Of a DNA stretch of 6,932 nucleotides, positions 1-4,863 are shown piece by piece. The DNA lies in contig CAKKQG010000076.1 of assembly GCA_919901875.1 (NCBI GenBank), positions 1 to 6,932 of the forward strand, written 5' to 3'. The notes under the pieces were generated by a model, which ran no database searches, was not told the origin of the DNA, and saw nothing but the letters and a program-made list of their open reading frames with translations. Every line of letters begins with the position of its first letter. Positions within the stretch are counted from its first letter, which is position 1. This DNA is from Anaerolineales bacterium (GTDB lineage Bacteria; Chloroflexota; Anaerolineae; Anaerolineales; VGOW01). Both the position numbers and the translations under genes were made by a program.

Positions 1-56
1 TCAGTGATCAGTCAACAGTGGACACTGATCACTGATTACTGATTACTGATCACTGG
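1..56. repeat. Heptamer repeat array with dyad symmetry at the 3' end of the DinB-like gene
   Basis: Positions 24-56 hold four heptamers and a partial fifth: ACTGATC, ACTGATT, ACTGATT, ACTGATC, ACTGG. Positions 1-12 (TCAGTGATCAGT) are the exact reverse complement of 24-35, with an 11-base loop, and 2-12 can also pair with 45-55. The stop codon of the minus-strand DinB-like gene (50-52) lies inside the array, so the array begins exactly where coding ends. A hairpin here could act in transcription termination or 3'-end protection, but no T-run is visible before the window ends. The period and the dyad are seen directly; the role is inference. Confidence 0.8.
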
Positions 57-574
57 TTTCCACTCGGCGGCTGAACGTCTACATGCGGCACGGGTTGTTT
101 GGTTTCAAGCGCTTTCTTGATGTCGCGTTGGTGGATCATGTTGTGGCGATAGATGAGCTTCAACATATTTTCTAGCGGGACTTTGCCGAACCACGGGTGT
201 CTGCCAACGCGGTCCAAGTCGGCGTCACTCATGCTTTCGATGAGGTGGATCGTGCTGGCGCGCGCTTCTTCAAATTGCTCAATCAGATCAGAGGCGCTCG
301 CCGTTTTCATCCTGCCGACTTGCGTTTCGTTAAATTCGTCAATGACAAAGTCTTCGGGCGCGCCTTCGCCGCCGTTTAATATATCGCGTCCGTAGAAGGC
401 GAAGGTGCGCTCGGCGCTGACGAAGTGCGCCAGCAAATTGCGCGCGTCCCATTGCGGTCCGGTGGTATACACTTGCTGCTGAAAATTGTTTTCGGGGATC
501 GAGCGAAAGAACTCGACGGTCTTCGCTCCTTCTTCTTGCAGGCGTTTGATGATCAATTCTTTGCGTTCGGACAT
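50..574 (-). CDS. DinB-superfamily four-helix-bundle protein, probably metal-binding
   Basis: This 174-residue protein has the size and helical pattern of the DinB/YfiT-like superfamily. That superfamily contains nickel- or zinc-binding four-helix bundles, including some thiol-dependent transferases and many proteins of unknown role. The three metal-ligand histidines expected for the fold are present: H50 in 'LLAHF' of the second helix, and H144 and H148 in 'YRHNMIHQRD' of the last helix. The conserved start of helix 2, 'QWDARNLLAH', is also typical. The protein should be cytoplasmic, as no signal peptide or membrane segment is seen. The ATG lies one base after the stop of the upstream TPR gene. 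An AAGGA Shine-Dalgarno site sits 11 bases before it, inside the end of that gene, so the two are probably co-transcribed and translationally coupled. The stop codon falls in a heptamer repeat array. Family assignment is firm; substrate and reaction cannot be told. Confidence 0.85.
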   Translation of the reverse strand: MSERKELIIKRLQEEGAKTVEFFRSIPENNFQQQVYTTGPQWDARNLLAHFVSAERTFAFYGRDILNGGEGAPEDFVIDEFNETQVGRMKTASASDLIEQFEEARASTIHLIESMSDADLDRVGRHPWFGKVPLENMLKLIYRHNMIHQRDIKKALETKQPVPHVDVQPPSGNQ

Positions 575-575
575 T

Positions 576-2474
576 TTAGAGATGGTCCTTCATCCAGTCA
601 ATCGCTCCTGCTGTGCGCCGCCAGTGATTGAGAAACTTTGCGGCGTAATGTATCGCTTCTTGCTCATCGCCCCAACCCATAGTAGGAGGGAGATTGAGCG
701 GCACTCGTTTTTTTCCGGTGAGATAATCGGGGACAAAGGGATTTTGTTCAAGCGCTCCTCGCAACCGTTTATCGGCCTCTTTGCTTTTGCTATTTTTTCG
801 GAATGCCGCCAAGGCCCAAGTGTAAAGCCACTCTGCCATCGCGTCATCTTTATATTGCTTCAGGAGTTTAATTAATTCGGCGTCACGATTTTGATCGAGC
901 AGCACCTCTGCCACGATATAACGAAGCCCCTGATTATCATTTGGATTCAAACGCAGCATATCGCGGTAATGCTCAACCGCCCCGTCTACCTGATTTAACT
1001 TAATTAAACATTCCGCCAAACCTGCGCGAGCGCGCATGTAAGGGCGGGTTTCCATGATGCCCCAAAAATGTCCAACGGCTTCCTTGAAGTAGTCGTTTCC
1101 TAAGGCGCGCTCTCCGGCGTCTACACCTTTCTGGTAATACTCTAAGGCGCGAGCAACGGTGTCGGCTTGCTCTTCGGCGAGTAACACAAACGCATCGGCG
1201 CACTTGTCAGAAGTTTTCAAGGCTTTGTGCGCCAGCGAAATACGCTTGGCAGGATTGGTCTCTTCAAATGCTTGATACATTATGTCTTGCGCTTTGCGTA
1301 GTTTGGGGTCGCCGCTTGTGTTGCCAAGCATATCGCCAAATACGTCAAGCAACGATTTTTCCATGAGGCGGCGATCAAAGATAGGCGGCTCTTCAATTGG
1401 GTTGCCCTTTTCATCCCAAGCGTCCACAGAATTTGAGGCGGGGAAGTTTTCGTGATGAAGTGTGCCTGCCGGATATTTAACCGACACAGTCACCTCGCCG
1501 CGCGATGTGGGAACAGAGATTGTAGTTTCCAACGGCGCAAAGTCGCCTTTATTATCAGGACGCAAATGATCGTTGACGATCAGCGGGATCGCGCGCAACG
1601 CTGCTTCGATCCATTGCAGCTCTGCTAATGTGGGGCGGCGCGCTTCTTCTGTGCGGTGAAAATAGATCGGGCTTGGATACGATTGCTCATCTACCACGTC
1701 CCAATCGTTCGCTTCGATTGCGTCCAGATCGTCAAATGACATCTGATGCGCCCGCTCGTAGAGCATGGACAGTGCGCCTTGCGCCGGCAGCGCGTTGAGA
1801 GGATCGTCTTGATTTTTAAACAAGTTCTCTACATCGTGCCAACTTTCATAAAACGCCAAACCATATTCCACCCCGCCGTTGCCCATTACCGTTACAAAAC
1901 GTTCCAGCCCACCTTCGGCGGGGATGCGCAACAACAAGAATTGCTCATTCAACATCTGCACCCATGGCGCGGCGCGGTAAAACATGGCTGACACTTCAAA
2001 GAATTTGCCGACAATATCAAGTGTTGCGCCTTCAATGTCAATCAGCGAGGGATGATCTTCTTCCTCATCCATAAACTGTGCCATCTCTTCTAAGATGTCA
2101 TCAATTCCCGGAATGGCACGCGGTTCGCAGTGAATCCCTAACTCATCCATGTAGGGCTCAATCGCTTCACCCAAACCTGCGCTGTGACAAAACAATAGGG
2201 TTGGGCGGCGCGGCTCACCGCACATCTTCATCGGCTTCGTCATCGCTTTGAAAAGCGTGTCGCGTATCTCTTCTGCCGATGGCGCGTGATTGATGAGGCT
2301 GCTTGCCATGATGTAACCATGATCGAGATCGAGCACCAGAATTAAAGTTGGGCGGGCGGGGATATCGGGATCGTCGTCAACCAACCATTGGCGTAAAAGA
2401 AATGTGCCTACCCCCCACGTATCGGGAGTTTGATGGAGTTCAGAAGGTGACAGTTTGGATTGTTTGCGTGGCAT
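576..2474 (-). CDS. DUF6930/DUF7309-like protein fused to an ST7-like TPR C-terminal half
   Basis: This is a 632-residue, probably cytoplasmic protein. Residues about 40-135 ('RPTLILVLDLDHGY' to 'DDILEEMAQFM') resemble DUF6930. Residues about 150-225, with 'MFYRAAPW', resemble the DUF7309 region that often follows it. A segment at about 275-345 ('PTLAELQWIEAALRAIP' onward) looks like a further small domain. From about 393 to the end the protein matches the TPR-type tail of bacterial ST7-like proteins. Hallmarks there are 'AQDIMYQAFEE', 'CADAFVLLAEE', 'GHFWGIMETRPYMRARAGLA' (465-486), 'MLRLNPNDNQGLRY' and 'GWGDEQEAIHYA'. TPR arrays bind other proteins, so a scaffold or adaptor role is possible, but no enzymatic motif is seen and the function is unknown. 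The ATG at 2474 is the first good start. It has no Shine-Dalgarno site and may be leaderless. The gene leads an operon with the DinB-like gene one base downstream. Domain names are from memory of the families. Confidence 0.8.
   Translation of the reverse strand: MPRKQSKLSPSELHQTPDTWGVGTFLLRQWLVDDDPDIPARPTLILVLDLDHGYIMASSLINHAPSAEEIRDTLFKAMTKPMKMCGEPRRPTLLFCHSAGLGEAIEPYMDELGIHCEPRAIPGIDDILEEMAQFMDEEEDHPSLIDIEGATLDIVGKFFEVSAMFYRAAPWVQMLNEQFLLLRIPAEGGLERFVTVMGNGGVEYGLAFYESWHDVENLFKNQDDPLNALPAQGALSMLYERAHQMSFDDLDAIEANDWDVVDEQSYPSPIYFHRTEEARRPTLAELQWIEAALRAIPLIVNDHLRPDNKGDFAPLETTISVPTSRGEVTVSVKYPAGTLHHENFPASNSVDAWDEKGNPIEEPPIFDRRLMEKSLLDVFGDMLGNTSGDPKLRKAQDIMYQAFEETNPAKRISLAHKALKTSDKCADAFVLLAEEQADTVARALEYYQKGVDAGERALGNDYFKEAVGHFWGIMETRPYMRARAGLAECLIKLNQVDGAVEHYRDMLRLNPNDNQGLRYIVAEVLLDQNRDAELIKLLKQYKDDAMAEWLYTWALAAFRKNSKSKEADKRLRGALEQNPFVPDYLTGKKRVPLNLPPTMGWGDEQEAIHYAAKFLNHWRRTAGAIDWMKDHL
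586..590 (-). promoter_or_regulatory. Shine-Dalgarno site of the DinB-like gene
   Basis: On the minus strand AAGGA lies 11 bases upstream of the ATG at 574-572, within the last codons of the preceding gene. It supports that ATG as the start. It is the only clear Shine-Dalgarno site seen before any of the five starts in the window. Confidence 0.6.
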
Positions 2475-2480
2475 GAGGAG

Positions 2481-2486
2481 ATTTTA
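2481..2486 (-). promoter_or_regulatory. Possible -10 element for the leftward operon
   Basis: On the minus strand TAAAAT (5 of 6 matches to TATAAT) lies 6 bases before the ATG at 2474, so transcription would begin at or next to the start codon. No good -35 is seen at 17 bases (TATAAC, weak). It overlaps the proposed rightward -35 box. This is inference from a short consensus match. Confidence 0.35.
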
Positions 2487-2512
2487 GCATAGAGCGCAGC
2501 ATTTGTTATACT
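2484..2512 (+). promoter_or_regulatory. Possible sigma-70-type promoter for dprE2-dprE1
   Basis: TTAGCA at 2484-2489 (4 of 6 matches to TTGACA) and TATACT at 2507-2512 (5 of 6 to TATAAT) are separated by exactly 17 bases. A start site about 7 bases after the -10 would fall near 2519, two or three bases before the ATG at 2522. That predicts a leaderless message, consistent with the absence of a Shine-Dalgarno site. The whole intergenic region is only 47 bases and serves two divergent genes, so no separate operator can be made out. Confidence 0.45.
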
Positions 2513-2521
2513 TGACTTGCT

Positions 2522-3295
2522 ATGACACTAACTTCTTCTACACTTTCTCCTATTCACGGCGCGATTGTGATCGGCGCGTCGTCCGGCATTGGCGAGGCGA
2601 TGGCGCGCCGCCTCGCGCGCGAAGGCTACTCGGTTGCGCTGGTCGCTCGCCGCACGGATCGACTCAACGCGATTTGCGATGAGATCAATTCTCAACTTGG
2701 AACTAAACGCGCCTTTGCCTATCCACATGATGTGACAGACTTCGACGAAGTGCCGACTCTCTTCCAAACCATTTTGCGCGATTTGGAACGTATTAAGATT
2801 GTCGTGTATTCATCGGGCGTGATGCCGACGATGGCGCTCAACGAATACAATTTCGAAAAGGATCGCTTGATGATTGACGTGAATGTGTTGGGCGCGATTG
2901 CTTGGCTCAATCAGGCGGCGATCTTGTTTGATCGTTTGGGCAGTGGGTATATCGTCGGCATTTCGTCGGTATCGGGTGTTCGGGGTCGTGTGGTGAATCC
3001 GGGCTACGGCATGACCAAAGCCGCCCTGACGACGTATCTCGAATCGCTGCGCAATCGCCTGACGCGCAAAGGCGTGCATGTGCTGACCGTGAAGCCGGGT
3101 TTTGTGGATACGGATATGTTTAGAGCCACTGGTCGCTCGGCGTCAATGGCGATCTCGCCCGATCAAGCGGCAGACGATATTTGGAAGGCAATATGTCGTC
3201 GCAAACAAATACTCTACACACCCGCGCGCTGGGCGTGGATTATGTTGGTCATCCGCTACATCCCCTCATTTATTTTCAGACGACTTTCTATTTAG
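2522..3295 (+). CDS. dprE2: DprE2-like short-chain dehydrogenase (polyprenylphospho-2-keto-ribose reductase)
   Basis: This 257-residue classical SDR has the cofactor loop 'GASSGIG' (18-24) and 'VARR' (41-44), whose basic residues suggest NADPH. It also has N121, S149 and the Y162-x3-K166 catalytic set, and 'KPGFVDTDM' (191-199). The usual NNAG is replaced by 'YSSG' (96-99). The tail 'ARWAWIMLVIRYIPS' followed by 'FIFRRLSI' closely resembles the end of mycobacterial DprE2 as I remember it (254 residues, ending in a similar 'RHIPRSIFRKLPI'). This amphipathic, basic tail probably touches the membrane. DprE2 reduces the 2-keto sugar made by DprE1, giving polyprenyl-phospho-D-arabinofuranose. The DprE1-like gene follows after 53 bases, which strongly supports the call over a generic SDR. 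In mycobacteria dprE1 comes first; here the order is reversed. The lipid carrier and the exact sugar cannot be proved from sequence. Confidence 0.8.
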   Translation: MTLTSSTLSPIHGAIVIGASSGIGEAMARRLAREGYSVALVARRTDRLNAICDEINSQLGTKRAFAYPHDVTDFDEVPTLFQTILRDLERIKIVVYSSGVMPTMALNEYNFEKDRLMIDVNVLGAIAWLNQAAILFDRLGSGYIVGISSVSGVRGRVVNPGYGMTKAALTTYLESLRNRLTRKGVHVLTVKPGFVDTDMFRATGRSASMAISPDQAADDIWKAICRRKQILYTPARWAWIMLVIRYIPSFIFRRLSI

Positions 3296-3310
3296 TGATT
3301 CGTGAACGCA

Positions 3311-3346
3311 ATTGTTCATTGATCATTGTTTCATTGTTCATTGTCT
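3311..3346. repeat. ATTGTTC heptamer array between dprE2 and dprE1
   Basis: Five imperfect heptamers occur in the 53-base gap: ATTGTTC (3311), ATTGATC (3318), ATTGTTT (3325), one inserted C, ATTGTTC (3333) and ATTGTCT (3340). The core CATTGATCATTG at 3317-3328 differs from CACTGATCACTG in the first array (23-34) only by two C/T changes, so the two arrays look related. The array begins 15 bases after the dprE2 stop and ends 2 bases before the proposed dprE1 ATG, leaving no room for a Shine-Dalgarno site. Function unknown. Confidence 0.75.
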
Positions 3347-3348
3347 TT

Positions 3349-4749
3349 ATGCCTACTGCTGATCGTTTAACCCTCTTACAAAACTTTGGTCGCTCGATCG
3401 AGAGCGCGGCTTACATCTATCGTCCAACTCACACCGAACACGTCGCCGAGATTTTTTCGCTGGCGGCTGATCGCCAATTTAAGATCGGCGTGCGCGGATC
3501 GGGTCGAAGCTACGGCGACGCTTCACTCAACGCTGGCGGCATCATCTTGGATCTGCGGCGGATGAATCGGATCATCGAGTGGGGTCCCGAATCAGGCGTG
3601 ATCAATGTGGAGCCGGGAGTCACGATCCAACAGATATGGCAATACACGCTTGAGGATGGGTGGTGGCTGCCCGTCGTGCCCGGCACCATGTTTCCCACTA
3701 TCGGCGGATGCTTGGCGATGAACATTCACGGCAAGAATAATTATGTGGCGGGTCCCATCGGCGAACACGTTTTGGAGTTTGAAGCGTTGCTGCCTACCGA
3801 TGAACTGATCACTTGCTCGCCGCAAAGGAACGCCGATCTATTTTATGCGATGATCGGCGGCGCAGGCGTTTTGGGCGTGTTCACCTCCATCACATTACAA
3901 ATGAAAAAAATTCATTCGGGCAACGTCTGGGTAGATGCCTGGGCGGCGCCTACGTTGCGGGCGATGATGAATGACTTTGAGCCGATCAAAGGCGAGAGCG
4001 ATTACTTGGTGGGGTGGGTGGATGGCACACATTCGCGCGGGCGCGGACAGATTCACCGCGCCACGTATTTGCGCGGAGATGAAGATCACGAACCGACACA
4101 AACATTGAGTGTCGAGTATCAAACTCTGCCTGACACTTTTTTTGGCGTCGTGCCGAAATCAATTTTGTGGCGGCTCATGCGCCCCTTTATGAGCGATCTC
4201 GGCACGACACTGATCAACACTGCCAAGTATGCCCAAGCCCGCCTGCTTGAACATCGCAAACGTAATGTTCAATCGCTGGTGGCGTTTAACTTCCTCCTCG
4301 ATTACGTTCCGAATTGGGAGAAGTCTTACGGCAGTGGCGGCTTGATACAGTATCAATCGTTTATTCCGCGCGAACAGGCGCACGATGTTTTTATTGAAAT
4401 GCTGCGGCTGTGCCAAAAGCGCGGGATGCCCACTTACTTGGGCGTGCTTAAACGTCACCGCCCCGATCAATTTTTGCTCACGCACGCCGTAGACGGCTAT
4501 TCGTTGGCAATGGATTTTCCGGCGAAAGAGGGCAACCGCATTGACTTGCAAAAACTCGCCGATGTCATGAACGAAATTGTCTTGAGCGTCGGTGGGCGAT
4601 TCTATTTTGCTAAAGACAGCACACTCAACGCAGACATTGTCAGGCGGTATCTGGGCGATGACACCCTGGAGCGTTTTCGCAAACTTAAAGCGCGTTGCGA
4701 TCCGGATGGATTGTTGGAGACGGAGTTGTATCGAAGATTGTTTAGTTGA
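3349..4749 (+). CDS. dprE1: DprE1-like FAD oxidase (polyprenylphospho-beta-D-ribose 2'-oxidase)
   Basis: This 466-residue flavoprotein has nearly the length of mycobacterial DprE1 (461). The PCMH-type FAD-binding half carries 'VRGSGRSYGDASLNAGG' (48-64), 'VVPGTMFPTIGG' (109-120), 'NIHGKNNY' (125-132, DprE1 signature IHGKN) and 'IGGAGVLGVFTSITL' (169-183). The substrate half has 'LIQYQSFIP' (332-340), 'DGYSLAMDFPAKEG' (382-395) and 'YFAKDST' (419-425). K422 aligns with mycobacterial K418. A387 falls where mycobacteria have Cys387. The family oxidises the 2'-hydroxyl of polyprenyl-phospho-ribose; the DprE2-like gene upstream would complete the epimerisation. I chose the ATG at 3349 because similarity starts there. 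A longer frame back to a TTG at 3181 would overlap dprE2 by 115 bases and add repeat-encoded residues. No Shine-Dalgarno site is seen; translation may depend on dprE2. A generic FAD sugar oxidase is a less likely alternative. Confidence 0.85.
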   Translation: MPTADRLTLLQNFGRSIESAAYIYRPTHTEHVAEIFSLAADRQFKIGVRGSGRSYGDASLNAGGIILDLRRMNRIIEWGPESGVINVEPGVTIQQIWQYTLEDGWWLPVVPGTMFPTIGGCLAMNIHGKNNYVAGPIGEHVLEFEALLPTDELITCSPQRNADLFYAMIGGAGVLGVFTSITLQMKKIHSGNVWVDAWAAPTLRAMMNDFEPIKGESDYLVGWVDGTHSRGRGQIHRATYLRGDEDHEPTQTLSVEYQTLPDTFFGVVPKSILWRLMRPFMSDLGTTLINTAKYAQARLLEHRKRNVQSLVAFNFLLDYVPNWEKSYGSGGLIQYQSFIPREQAHDVFIEMLRLCQKRGMPTYLGVLKRHRPDQFLLTHAVDGYSLAMDFPAKEGNRIDLQKLADVMNEIVLSVGGRFYFAKDSTLNADIVRRYLGDDTLERFRKLKARCDPDGLLETELYRRLFS

Positions 4750-4760
4750 AGTTCAAATTT

Positions 4761-4862
4761 CAAAATCCCAAAATCCCAAAATCCCAATATCCAACATCCA
4801 ACCTCCAACCTCCAACCTCCAACTTCCAACTTCCAACTTCCAACTTCCAACTTCCAATCTCC
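4761..4862. repeat. G-free octamer/heptamer tandem array between dprE1 and recQ
   Basis: Four octamers (CAAAATCC three times, then CAATATCC; 4761-4792) run without a break into ten heptamers: AACATCC, AACCTCC three times, AACTTCC five times, AATCTCC (4793-4862). The array starts 11 bases after the dprE1 stop and ends one base before the recQ ATG, which itself begins 'AATGG', like the next unit. The plus strand has no G from 4752 to 4865, so an RNA of this stretch could form no G-C or G-U pair and should be unstructured. Neighbouring identical units suggest expansion by slippage. The layout is seen directly; any effect on recQ expression is inference. Confidence 0.9.
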
Positions 4863-4863
4863 A

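Noticed and set aside
1..35. A Rho-independent terminator for the leftward operon.
   Set aside because: The hairpin is real, but it is A/T-rich, repeat-derived, and no T-run can be seen on its distal side because the window ends; I list it only as a repeat with dyad symmetry.
3181..3348. An N-terminal extension of dprE1 back to a TTG at 3181 (522 residues in total).
   Set aside because: It would overlap dprE2 by 115 bases in another frame and read through the heptamer array; similarity to DprE1 and the family length both begin at the ATG at 3349.
4761..4862. A CRISPR-like array.
   Set aside because: Units are 7-8 bases with no spacers; it is a simple tandem repeat.
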